A stretch of 36,084 bases of DNA from Cyclobacteriaceae bacterium (lineage in GTDB: Bacteria; Bacteroidota; Bacteroidia; Cytophagales; Cyclobacteriaceae). Position 1 is the stretch's first letter. Each line of letters begins with the position of its first letter. This document shows positions 9,351 to 16,673 of the stretch, piece after piece. The DNA is taken from NCBI GenBank assembly GCA_020436085.1, contig JAGQYM010000046.1, forward strand, positions 1-36,084, in the 5' to 3' direction. The notes beneath the pieces were generated by a model. It saw nothing but the letters and a program-made list of their open reading frames with translations, was not told where the DNA came from and did no database searches. Position numbers and translations under genes: made by a program.

Positions 9351-9794
9351 ATGATTGTAGTTAGGTATTGCTTAGTGTCAGTTATTATTTTAGGTGCATT
9401 CAGTCTAATCGGCTGCAAGAAAGACTCTGGACTCAGTGAAACGGAACAGCAGCTCATTGCTTTGCAAAATGATGGTAAAAACTGGATTCTGGGGAGCAAT
9501 AGGATTCTTAAAGATGGAGTCGATGTTACCGATCGGTTTTTGGGCTTCAAGCTAAGTATCGGTAACAAAACTTATACGACACAAAATGGAATCATCCCCG
9601 TATGGGCTCCCTCTGGCACTTGGGATTTTCAGGACGATAATCCCCAACTTCTTTTACGCGATGATGGCGTAGTGATCAACGTGAGCCTTGTCTCAGGTAA
9701 TTTAACACTTACTTTTGTAGCTGATGCAGTACCCTTTGGCGGGCGCAAACGCTCCGTATCCGGTGAATACCAGTTTCAACTTGTGAGTGAATGA
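9351..9794 (+). CDS. Small lipoprotein of unknown function (paralogue of the one at 3369)
   Basis: This 147-residue product has a lipoprotein signal ending SLIGC (Cys22), then KKDSG. The mature part has a GTWDF motif, LLLRDDG, and a terminal GEYQFQL strand. That matches the order of motifs in the lipoprotein at 3369-3827. It is 51 bases downstream of the TIGR03032-like gene and probably belongs to the same transcript. A small all-beta outer-membrane lipoprotein is likely. No enzymatic motif is visible. Confidence 0.8.
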   Translation: MIVVRYCLVSVIILGAFSLIGCKKDSGLSETEQQLIALQNDGKNWILGSNRILKDGVDVTDRFLGFKLSIGNKTYTTQNGIIPVWAPSGTWDFQDDNPQLLLRDDGVVINVSLVSGNLTLTFVADAVPFGGRKRSVSGEYQFQLVSE

Positions 9795-9830
9795 GTTAGG
9801 ATCGTATTTGCGGTACCACCGGATTTAGAA

Positions 9831-9860
9831 GCTTGTGAGAATAATTAGGACTCACAAAGC
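9831..9860 (+). terminator. Possible hairpin after the lipoprotein gene
   Basis: TTGTGAG (9833-9839) pairs with CTCACAA (9851-9857) around an 11-base loop, and flanking bases extend the pairing with one bulge. No T-run follows, so it may stop transcription poorly or act as an RNA-stabilising 3' structure. Confidence 0.3.
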
Positions 9861-9914
9861 ACTCTACACCATTACACGTTACAAAAGACTATTCCTCAAA
9901 ACCATTCTACGGTT

Positions 9915-9922
9915 TATATTTG
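9915..9922 (+). promoter_or_regulatory. Putative -7 element for the IPT/NHL lipoprotein gene
   Basis: TATATTTG matches the Bacteroidota -7 consensus TAnnTTTG exactly and lies 20 bases before the ATG at 9943. No TTG is found at the expected -33 spacing, so support comes from one half of the promoter only. Confidence 0.45.
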
Positions 9923-9942
9923 TAGCCTAAAATTGTGATGTT

Positions 9943-11505
9943 ATGAAACGTGACATGGTGAGAACGGGAGTCACAATCCTCTTTACGATTGCTCTCTTTG
10001 CTACTCTTTTTTGCGGATGTGATGCGATTAATGATGTGCCGCCTTTCATCCAAAATGTAACACCCACCAAGGGAACAGCGGGAACGCAAGTTACGATTAC
10101 AGGTTCTGACTTTGGTTTTGTGCCGGGTGACAACACTGTGAGGTTTAATGGAAAGGCGGGTTTGATTATATCTGCCAATCCTTACGAAATACAAGTATTG
10201 GTTCCTCAAAGTGCCGGCACAGGAAAAGTTACAGTACAAACTGAAGCAGGAACCACGGAAGGACCAGAGTTCAAATATCTTGATCCACATACGATAACAT
10301 CAGTAGAGCCATTGGCTGGCACAGCTGGAGCAGAGGTTACGATCACAGGTGAAAATTTTGATGACCTACCCGGTGGCACCACCGTTAGGTTCAATGGTAC
10401 TGTAGCCAACGTGAAATCGCTCACGACAACTGAAATTGTTGTATTGGTTCCCGAGACAGCGGGAACAGGAAAGGTCACGGTGAAAACCGCTGCGGGAACC
10501 ATTGATGGTCCCATCTTCGAGTATATCTACTCAGCTGTGGTAACAACCTATGCTGGGGATGGTACACTAGGTTTTGCCAATGGTCCCGCTCTGGAGGCTA
10601 AGTTCAACTTCCCATCGGGATTAGTTTTTGACCTTACAGATAATCTGTATGTATGTGATCGGGATATTAATCTGATTCGTAAGATAGATGTCAATACTGG
10701 ATTGGTTTCAACCCACGTAGGAAGCGGATCTTCTACAAGTAGTGACGGCAATGGATCATCTGCCAGCTTCGCGAGACCAGATGGAATCACAATTGATGTG
10801 GAGGGCAATCTGGTAGTGACGGAATTTCTGTCAGGAAATATTAGGAAAGTCACACCTGGTTTGGAGGTAACCACGCTAGCAGGCAATGGGATCAGTGGTT
10901 TCGCAGATGGTGTTGGAAGTGCCGCCCAATTCAATGCCCCCTACGGCATTGTGATAAATGCGCAAGGAGTAATTTTCGTTGCAGATGTAGGAAACAAAAG
11001 AATAAGAAGAGTTACGCCAGAAGGCGAAGTATCAACCTTGGCCGGGAACAACGATGTAGATCACGTAGATGGTACAGGTGCAGCCGCTAGTTTCAAAACA
11101 CCATATGGACTGGTGATTGATCAAATCGGAGATATCGTCATTACGGATGGTAACGTTCTAAGAAAGGTGACCCTCGAAGGAGTGGTAACAACAGTTGCTG
11201 GATCTGAAGCTGGAGGATTGACCAATGGACCGCTAGAGTCAGCCGAGTTCAAGGGCATGAGAGGTATTGCAAGGTGGAGAAGTGATTCCTTTATTATCGC
11301 AGATTCGGAGAATAATGTGGTTAGAATGATTACCCCATCTGGAGCGGTTATCACAATTGCAGGTGATGGAACGGCCGGCTATCAAAACGGCAATGGGCCA
11401 TCAGCACGATTTAATGGCCCTTACTCGATTGCTGTCAATTCAAAGAATGAGGTCTTTGTTGGTGAGCGTGACAACCATGTTATCAGAAAATTGGTATTGA
11501 AGTAG
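9943..11505 (+). CDS. IPT/TIG - NHL repeat lipoprotein
   Basis: The product has 520 residues. The N-terminal hydrophobic stretch ends ATLFCGC, so it is probably a lipoprotein acylated at Cys26 (or Cys24). Two IPT/TIG domains follow, recognisable by the paired phrases GTAGTQVTITGSDFG and GTAGAEVTITGENFD, each with VRFNG and AGTGKVTV. Residues about 200-520 hold six NHL-type repeats (for example FNAPYGIVINAQGVIFVAD followed by RIRRVTPEG), which predicts one six-bladed propeller. Such proteins are common surface lipoproteins of Bacteroidota. Ligands are unknown. An exact TAnnTTTG element upstream suggests its own promoter. It converges on the minus-strand gene with only two bases between stops. 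Confidence 0.9.
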   Translation: MKRDMVRTGVTILFTIALFATLFCGCDAINDVPPFIQNVTPTKGTAGTQVTITGSDFGFVPGDNTVRFNGKAGLIISANPYEIQVLVPQSAGTGKVTVQTEAGTTEGPEFKYLDPHTITSVEPLAGTAGAEVTITGENFDDLPGGTTVRFNGTVANVKSLTTTEIVVLVPETAGTGKVTVKTAAGTIDGPIFEYIYSAVVTTYAGDGTLGFANGPALEAKFNFPSGLVFDLTDNLYVCDRDINLIRKIDVNTGLVSTHVGSGSSTSSDGNGSSASFARPDGITIDVEGNLVVTEFLSGNIRKVTPGLEVTTLAGNGISGFADGVGSAAQFNAPYGIVINAQGVIFVADVGNKRIRRVTPEGEVSTLAGNNDVDHVDGTGAAASFKTPYGLVIDQIGDIVITDGNVLRKVTLEGVVTTVAGSEAGGLTNGPLESAEFKGMRGIARWRSDSFIIADSENNVVRMITPSGAVITIAGDGTAGYQNGNGPSARFNGPYSIAVNSKNEVFVGERDNHVIRKLVLK

Positions 11506-11507
11506 AA

Positions 11508-12359
11508 TCAACCGCCAATTACGTCAAGAACAATCTTCCAGCTACCATTGTCTATCTTCCAAACTCGAAGATAGTTAAGGTTTAATGTTTGAGTTTGTCC
11601 GTCACGTTCGCGGTCAAGTTTCACTTTTCCGTAGGTAAATCCCATATCACCAGACCTCGCTACCTGGCATCCAATGTGCTCGAAGTTGAAACCTCCGGCC
11701 TCTTCAAACTTTTGAATTTCTTCTTGTGTGGTTATAGGCTCTCGGCCGCCATGATGAATGCGTGATTCGTTGTGGAAGTAGGATGGATCAATTGATTTTT
11801 TATTTTTATTAAGCAGGTCAAGATATGACTTATCAAGTGCGGTTAAAGACAGTTTCACCTTATCTGCATTTATCTTTTTTGCAGATGCCTTCAAGAGCTG
11901 AGTTGGGATGCTTACTTCGTCACTCATTGCACCAGGCGTGTAACGAGCTGAACCCATGTCAATAGCTACTTTCCACTGCCCTTCGCTATTTTTCGTCCAT
12001 ACGGTCGAATAAAATGTACCACCTGTTGCAGTCTTATCTACTCGACTGGGTCCCCATTCCGCTGGCCCCGTTGTATACCCGAAGTCACCGGAGGATGCTA
12101 TGTCTGCGTAGACTGGCCACCAGTATAGATACCCTTCATTGGCTTCGCTGGCACTCCAGGTGGCATGACCATTTACTGGTTCACCATTTTGAAAAGCAAT
12201 GCTGTTGTCATCCATGTTGGAAACAAATGCATGTCGGGTATTAACTTCAATAGAAAGACTGGCAAAATCACGTTCTGCCTGAATGAGACCTTTAAGTGAC
12301 TCCGGCCAATCGGGTTGAGTGGCAAACAAAAGGGGCAATAAAACGATTGCTGAATTCAT
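11508..12359 (-). CDS. Tandem SnoaL/DUF4440-like protein
   Basis: The product has 283 residues with a short hydrophobic N-terminus, possibly a signal peptide. It contains two NTF2-like domains of the DUF4440/SnoaL type. The first runs about 20-145 (AERDFASLSIEVNTRHAFV, ending GQWKVAIDMGS). The second runs about 165-283 (LDKSYLDLLNKNKKS, ending GSWKIVLDVIGG). Each begins with the helical ERDF/LDKS-type segment and closes with a W-K-[IV] strand. This fold serves as a small-molecule pocket or polyketide-cyclase-like enzyme, but the substrate cannot be read from sequence. It has its own divergent promoter region upstream. Confidence 0.75.
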   Translation of the reverse strand: MNSAIVLLPLLFATQPDWPESLKGLIQAERDFASLSIEVNTRHAFVSNMDDNSIAFQNGEPVNGHATWSASEANEGYLYWWPVYADIASSGDFGYTTGPAEWGPSRVDKTATGGTFYSTVWTKNSEGQWKVAIDMGSARYTPGAMSDEVSIPTQLLKASAKKINADKVKLSLTALDKSYLDLLNKNKKSIDPSYFHNESRIHHGGREPITTQEEIQKFEEAGGFNFEHIGCQVARSGDMGFTYGKVKLDRERDGQTQTLNLNYLRVWKIDNGSWKIVLDVIGG

Positions 12360-12386
12360 GGTCGATTATTTTGGAGCAAAGTAGTT

Positions 12387-12415
12387 CAAATATTTTCCAG
12401 CGAGCTATACCTCAA
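12387..12415 (-). promoter_or_regulatory. Putative promoter of the DUF4440-like gene
   Basis: On the minus strand TTG (12413-12415) is followed by 18 bases and then AATATTTG (12387-12394). This matches TAnnTTTG at seven of eight positions. It lies 27 bases before the ATG at 12357-12359, so spacing fits the Bacteroidota -33/-7 arrangement. Confidence 0.5.
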
Positions 12416-12524
12416 TACTGGTTATATTGTCAACAGATAGGGGTATGAGTACGATTATTTAGGGTACTGCTTTCCCTTAACGGAAAAATATGATCTGGGT
12501 TAAGACCTTCGTTTATTTGACGAT

Positions 12525-13766
12525 ATGAATATTGCGATCATCATTACGATATGTACGTTGTTGCTAATCGCATATGTGTTTAGTATCACGGCACCGCGCA
12601 CGCGGATCCCTTCTGTTATACTTCTGCTTTTACTGGGTTGGATTGTTCGCCAGGCTGCCGACTTTCTGGAGTTAGATATCCCAAGGCTCACCCCTTTATT
12701 GCCGATTTTAGGAACGATTGGACTTGTATTGATTGTGCTTGAGGGATCACTGGAACTTGAGCTGGACAAGTCCAAGACTCCTATTATCAAAAGATCGTTT
12801 CTCGTTGCGCTCATACCCATCCTCGTCTTAGGAATCGCATTGGCATACCTGTTTCAACACGTTAGCGGAGCATCGCTTCGCGTAAGCCTTATCAATGCCA
12901 TCCCGTTGTGTGTCATCAGTAGCGCCATCGCAATACCTAGTGCTAAAAACCTGAGCCCCGCCAACAGAGAGTTCTCTGTTTACGAAAGCACGCTCTCTGA
13001 CATATTAGGCGTTTTGTTTTTCAACTTCATGGCGTTAAACACGGTCATTAATCTCAGTGCTTTTCTTCATTTCGGACTGCAGTTGGTAATAATGATCCTC
13101 GTTTCATTTGTGGCAACTATCGGATTGTCTTATTTGTTGAGTCGGATTGACCACCATGTAAAACATACGCCAATTATACTATTGTTGATTCTCATCTTTG
13201 CAGTTTCTGAAGTGTATCATCTCCCTGCTCTCATCTTTATCGTCATCTTCGGACTGTTCATAGGCAACTTTGATCAGCTCAAACGCTTCCGATGGGCGCA
13301 GCAATTCCGGGCAGAAGCGCTTGATAAAGAGGTGAACAAGTTCAAGGAGATTACCATGGAGGCAGCTTTTGTGGTGCGCGCACTTTTTTTTCTTTTGTTT
13401 GGATACCTTATTGAAACTGCTGAGATACTCAACCCCGAAACGTCAGTATGGGCAGTTGGTATTGTGGTGTTAATCTTTTTGATCCGCGCACTTCAACTAA
13501 AAGTTTACGGATTGAAACTTCGTCCATTGGTGTTTCTTGCACCTCGCGGACTTATTACCATTCTGTTGTTCTTCACCATTCCAGTCGGTTCGACTATTCC
13601 AGTCATGAATAAGTCGTTGATCATGCAAGTGATTGTATTATCCGCATTGGTAATGATGGTGGGGATGATGACGACCCGCACCGAAAAGCCTGAAGAAAAA
13701 TCTCTTATTGAGGAAAAAGAGGAGACTAAGGTGACAGAAGTTCCGTATTCTGAAACAAGCTCTTAA
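12525..13766 (+). CDS. Cation:proton antiporter (CPA, Na+/H+ exchanger-like)
   Basis: The 413-residue product has about 11-12 hydrophobic segments and the general layout of the monovalent cation:proton antiporter superfamily. It has the early PSVILLLLLGWIVRQ helix, LEGSLELELDK, the SSAIAIPSAKNLSP segment, and LAPRGLITILLFF near the end, which resembles the conserved late RG motif. The last 35 residues form a charged cytoplasmic tail rich in Glu and Lys. It probably exchanges Na+ or K+ for H+ at the inner membrane; ion choice cannot be read from sequence. It diverges from the DUF4440-like gene. Confidence 0.85.
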   Translation: MNIAIIITICTLLLIAYVFSITAPRTRIPSVILLLLLGWIVRQAADFLELDIPRLTPLLPILGTIGLVLIVLEGSLELELDKSKTPIIKRSFLVALIPILVLGIALAYLFQHVSGASLRVSLINAIPLCVISSAIAIPSAKNLSPANREFSVYESTLSDILGVLFFNFMALNTVINLSAFLHFGLQLVIMILVSFVATIGLSYLLSRIDHHVKHTPIILLLILIFAVSEVYHLPALIFIVIFGLFIGNFDQLKRFRWAQQFRAEALDKEVNKFKEITMEAAFVVRALFFLLFGYLIETAEILNPETSVWAVGIVVLIFLIRALQLKVYGLKLRPLVFLAPRGLITILLFFTIPVGSTIPVMNKSLIMQVIVLSALVMMVGMMTTRTEKPEEKSLIEEKEETKVTEVPYSETSS

Positions 13767-13863
13767 TAGAGTCGCAACATTTTTTCTGAACTTTCGTGTA
13801 ACTCGTTTGAAAAATTTTATCATATTTGCATCGCTCTGACAAAGCGCTAAAACTTATACGACT

Positions 13864-13923
13864 ATGAAGCTGGTGATTCTCGCTGGCTCCCTGACCGGGG
13901 TAGCCGGTTTTCCTAAGGCCTAA
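13864..13923 (+). other. Candidate 19-codon leader ORF and hairpins upstream of the MATE gene
   Basis: An ATG at 13864 opens a 19-residue frame (MKLVILAGSLTGVAGFPKA) ending TAA at 13921. Its second half overlaps a possible hairpin: GGCTCCC (13885-13891) with GGGGTAGCC (13897-13905), a two-base bulge and a GGTTTTCC tail. A second hairpin, AACTC-TAAA-GAGTT, is at 13941-13954, before the MATE ATG. CATATTTG at 13821-13828 matches the -7 consensus at seven of eight positions. This could be an attenuation or regulatory leader, but it may be chance; I recognise no riboswitch class. Confidence 0.3.
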
Positions 13924-13982
13924 TCAAGCCTGTCAATTCGAACTCTAAAGAGTTAATTTCCAACATTTTATAGTTATCAACA

Positions 13983-15389
13983 ATGCGAGTTTTAGCAAAG
14001 ACTACTTCTATATTCAATTTATTCAAGCAAGCCATTCGAGGAGACGAACAAAGCTTCACGGAAGGTAGTATCAACAAAGCCATCTTCATGTTATCCATTC
14101 CGATGATTTTGGAGATGGCCATGGAGTCCCTATTTGCTGTAGTAGATATTTTCTACGTCAGCCGACTTAATAGTAGCGATGCAGTTGCCGTGGTAGGACT
14201 CACTGAGTCTATTCTTACCATTGTTTACTCTATTGCAATCGGCCTTAGTATGGGTGCGACTGCAATGGTAGCACGAAGGGTGGGAGAGAAGAACACAAAA
14301 GGAGCGGCAGTGGCTGCATTACAATCCATTTACCTGGGCATCGGCATTGCATCCCTCATCGGTATCCTTGGGTTTTTCTTTTATGAGGATGTGTTGGTGA
14401 TGATGGGAGCTTCAAGCGATCTCATTGCCAATGGTTCAGGTTACACGCGATGGATGTTCACAGGAAACGTCAGTGTAATGCTTCTGTTCCTTATCAATGC
14501 AGTATTTCGAGGTGCGGGCAACGCGGCTGTTGCCATGAGGTCTCTTTGGTTTGCAAACCTGTTGAACATCGTCATCGACCCGATGTTTATTTTTGGTTTC
14601 GCATTCATTCCGGCATTTGGTGTTGAAGGTGCGGCTATCGCTACCAATATCGGTCGTGCTGCAGGTGTGGTGTACCAGGTGGTGTATTTGCTGCGGGGTA
14701 AAGGGATATTAAAAATCAATCAGGCACCTAAAGAAATCAATTGGCCTATCATCGGGAAATTGTTAAAAGTATCGGCCGGTGGAACAGGGCAGTTTTTGAT
14801 CGCTTCTGCGAGCTGGATATTCCTGGTGCGCATCATGTCAGGTTTTGGTAGCGCTGCGCTAGCAGGCTACACGATCGCAGTGCGTGTAATTATGTTTACA
14901 TTGCTGCCATCATGGGGTATGTCCAATGCCTCTGCTACTTTAGTAGGACAAAACCTGGGTGCGGGTCAACCCGATAGGGCGGAGCAATCGGTGTGGAAGA
15001 CCGGATTCTTCAATATGGTTTTCTTGTCGCTGGTAATGATCATCTTCCTGATGTTCTCTGGCTCAATATTGGAATTCTTTACTGGTGAACAAGAGGTCGC
15101 ATTTTATGGGATGAGGTGCTTGCAGATCATCGCTCTGGGCTATATTTTCTATGGCTATGGAATGGTGATTGCGCAGTCCTTCAATGGAGCGGGTGACACA
15201 AGAACACCAACCATACTTAACCTGTTCGCTTTCTGGTTTTTGCAAATTCCTCTGGCTTATCTGTTTGCAAAACAATTTGACTTTGGTCCAGAGGGGGTTT
15301 ATATCGCCATACCTATTGCAGAATCAGCGTTGACTATTGCAGGGATTGTGATTTTCCGAAAAGGCAAATGGAAAACAGTGACGATATGA
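13983..15389 (+). CDS. MATE family multidrug/toxin exporter
   Basis: The 468-residue product has twelve predicted membrane helices in two related halves and matches MATE exporters. Recognisable pieces are the N-terminal IFMLSIPMILEMAMESLF, the VVGLTESI region, MGATAMVARRVGEKN, VFRGAGNAA, NIVIDPMFIFGF, and in the second half TLVGQNLGAGQPDRAEQ and FNGAGDTRTPT. MATE proteins export organic cations or other compounds in exchange for Na+ or H+ across the inner membrane. Length is normal. A 216-base gap upstream carries possible leader structures, and a convergent hairpin follows the stop. Confidence 0.93.
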   Translation: MRVLAKTTSIFNLFKQAIRGDEQSFTEGSINKAIFMLSIPMILEMAMESLFAVVDIFYVSRLNSSDAVAVVGLTESILTIVYSIAIGLSMGATAMVARRVGEKNTKGAAVAALQSIYLGIGIASLIGILGFFFYEDVLVMMGASSDLIANGSGYTRWMFTGNVSVMLLFLINAVFRGAGNAAVAMRSLWFANLLNIVIDPMFIFGFAFIPAFGVEGAAIATNIGRAAGVVYQVVYLLRGKGILKINQAPKEINWPIIGKLLKVSAGGTGQFLIASASWIFLVRIMSGFGSAALAGYTIAVRVIMFTLLPSWGMSNASATLVGQNLGAGQPDRAEQSVWKTGFFNMVFLSLVMIIFLMFSGSILEFFTGEQEVAFYGMRCLQIIALGYIFYGYGMVIAQSFNGAGDTRTPTILNLFAFWFLQIPLAYLFAKQFDFGPEGVYIAIPIAESALTIAGIVIFRKGKWKTVTI

Positions 15390-15402
15390 TACACGAGTGT
15401 TG

Positions 15403-15434
15403 ATATGAAGCAGGTAAACCTCCCTGCTTCATAT
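15403..15434. terminator. Bidirectional terminator between convergent genes
   Basis: ATATGAAGCAGG (15403-15414) and CCTGCTTCATAT (15423-15434) form a perfect 12-bp stem around an 8-base loop. It sits between the stops of the MATE gene and the minus-strand Lys-rich gene. T-runs are short on both sides, yet stem strength and position support a shared terminator. Confidence 0.8.
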
Positions 15435-15435
15435 T

Positions 15436-15750
15436 TCACTTGGTGGATTTCTTGCTGGCCTTCTTCCGTGTTTTGGCTTTCTTGGCTTCAGTTTTTTTGA
15501 AGGCTGCCTTAAACGCTTTTTCCAATTCATTGGCGGCCTTTTTGAGAGACTTCTCCACTTCGTTCCAGCGGTCTTTGTTCTTTACCTCTTTCTTCAGTCG
15601 CTCTCCGGACTGTTTCAGATCATCATATTTACCTTCGAAATCTTTTTTCAGCCGGTCGTTGGCTTCATTCAACTCAACCACAAACTGATCTACTTTTTTA
15701 CCAAAGTCTTTGAAAAACTTTTCTGCGTTTCCTTCCTTGTTCTTTTGCAT
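15436..15750 (-). CDS. Lys-rich coiled-coil protein with histone-H1-like tail
   Basis: This 104-residue cytoplasmic protein has no signal peptide. Residues about 8-80 are strongly helical and charged, with heptad-like spacing of hydrophobic residues (FFKDFGKKVDQFVVELNEA). The last 25 residues are almost only Lys, Ala, Thr, Arg and Ser (KKAKTRKKASKKSTK), like the tails of bacterial histone-H1-like proteins. It could bind DNA or RNA through the tail and dimerise through the coil; this is inference from composition. It is divergent from the gene at 15797 with 46 bases between starts. Confidence 0.7.
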   Translation of the reverse strand: MQKNKEGNAEKFFKDFGKKVDQFVVELNEANDRLKKDFEGKYDDLKQSGERLKKEVKNKDRWNEVEKSLKKAANELEKAFKAAFKKTEAKKAKTRKKASKKSTK

Positions 15751-15778
15751 AACCTATAAATTTAAGGGCGTGCCTTTT

Positions 15779-15805
15779 CAAACTTAACTAAAATTTATGA
15801 GTCAA
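15779..15805 (-). promoter_or_regulatory. Putative promoter of the Lys-rich protein gene
   Basis: On the minus strand TAAGTTTG (15779-15786) matches TAnnTTTG exactly. A TTG at 15803-15805 lies 16 bases further upstream, slightly short for a -33 box. The element is 28 bases before the ATG and overlaps the start region of the divergent gene at 15797. Confidence 0.5.
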
Positions 15806-16483
15806 TCTCCTGATCCGCTAACCCATATTCGCCAATTGCTAGAGAATAAGTCCGCAGCCAAGCAACTTACCTATAAAAATCTCTTAAGCGCATTTCAAAT
15901 TTTGGCCGAAGAGTCAAACCGCGTAGTGAACAGTTTGAAAGGCCAGGTTGCTTTTAAGGATGAAGATGTAACAGTAGATTTCATCGAAGTGAACGAGCAT
16001 GAGTTTCAGGTGAAGTTGGCCGGGGATCTCTTGATCTTTGTTTTACATACCAATATTGTGACGTTTGATGAGACGCATCCTACTATGCAGCAGCCTTACT
16101 GTAAGGAGAATGAAATCAACCGATACTTTGGGCAGATTATGATCTACAACTTCATGGCGGATTCCATTCGTTTCAATAGAGTAAACGATCCCGGATATCT
16201 GGTAGCGAGGATACTTATCAACCACGAAAATCGTTTCCTTGTGGAAGGGGAAGGCAGACTTGGATTTCTATACAATCAAATTTCAGCCAAGGCAATCGAA
16301 CCAGGTGACTTGAACAACATTGTACAAAATGCGCTTACAATTGCGATAGAAAATGATTTGATGGCACCACCCTTTCCCCAGGTTCGTTTTATCACCCTTC
16401 ATCAGAAGATGGAAAAGACCAGTGAATTGGGGGCAGGGCAAAAAATTGGGTTTCGAATGAACTACGAGAATAAAATCACCTGA
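15797..16483 (+). CDS. Conserved hypothetical protein
   Basis: The 228-residue product has no signal peptide or membrane segment. The N-terminal 50 residues look helical. A mixed alpha/beta core follows, with LLIFVLHTNIVTFDETHP, NRYFGQIMIYNFMADSIRFNR and NRFLVEGEGRLGFLYNQ. I recall similar proteins from other Bacteroidota but no function. It lies in front of the small lipoprotein and cmk, with 40 bases before the lipoprotein ATG, so it may share their transcript. Confidence 0.75.
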   Translation: MSQSPDPLTHIRQLLENKSAAKQLTYKNLLSAFQILAEESNRVVNSLKGQVAFKDEDVTVDFIEVNEHEFQVKLAGDLLIFVLHTNIVTFDETHPTMQQPYCKENEINRYFGQIMIYNFMADSIRFNRVNDPGYLVARILINHENRFLVEGEGRLGFLYNQISAKAIEPGDLNNIVQNALTIAIENDLMAPPFPQVRFITLHQKMEKTSELGAGQKIGFRMNYENKIT

Positions 16484-16513
16484 TAAATTCAGTCATTTTT
16501 AACTAATCGATTG

Positions 16514-16521
16514 TAAATTTG
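16514..16521 (+). promoter_or_regulatory. Possible -7 element just before the small lipoprotein gene
   Basis: TAAATTTG matches TAnnTTTG exactly but ends only two bases before ATG 16524. If active, transcription would start at or near the second ATG (16527), giving a leaderless mRNA. No -33 TTG is seen at usual spacing, so a chance match is likely enough. Confidence 0.25.
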
Positions 16522-16523
16522 GA

Positions 16524-16670
16524 ATGATGAAAATCTGGCGTCCGATCGGATCTTTAGTGGCTTTACTTTCATTGTGTATAATGCTGTCATGTGCCTCCTC
16601 ATCGCACACTCACAAGCACAAGAAACTTAAGAAAGGTAAACCTATACCCTGTCCTCTGAAAGACTGTTAA
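16524..16670 (+). CDS. 48-residue lipoprotein ending CPLKDC
   Basis: This small gene begins ATGATG and ends TAA at 16668-16670. The product has a signal peptide with lipobox MLSC (Cys23), then ASSSHTHKHKKLKKGKPIP and the C-terminal CPLKDC. The mature peptide is only 26 residues and very basic, with three His and two extra Cys that could form a disulfide or bind metal. The stop lies three bases before the cmk ATG, so the two are almost surely co-transcribed. I know of no function. The compact lipoprotein design and tight spacing argue that it is a real gene. Confidence 0.75.
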   Translation: MMKIWRPIGSLVALLSLCIMLSCASSSHTHKHKKLKKGKPIPCPLKDC

Positions 16671-16673
16671 GGT

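Noticed and set aside
12360-12524. Inverted repeat CTTAAC/GTTAAG before the antiporter gene
   Set aside because: It is a 6-bp stem with a long loop in AT-rich DNA and is likely chance; no known motif was recognised.
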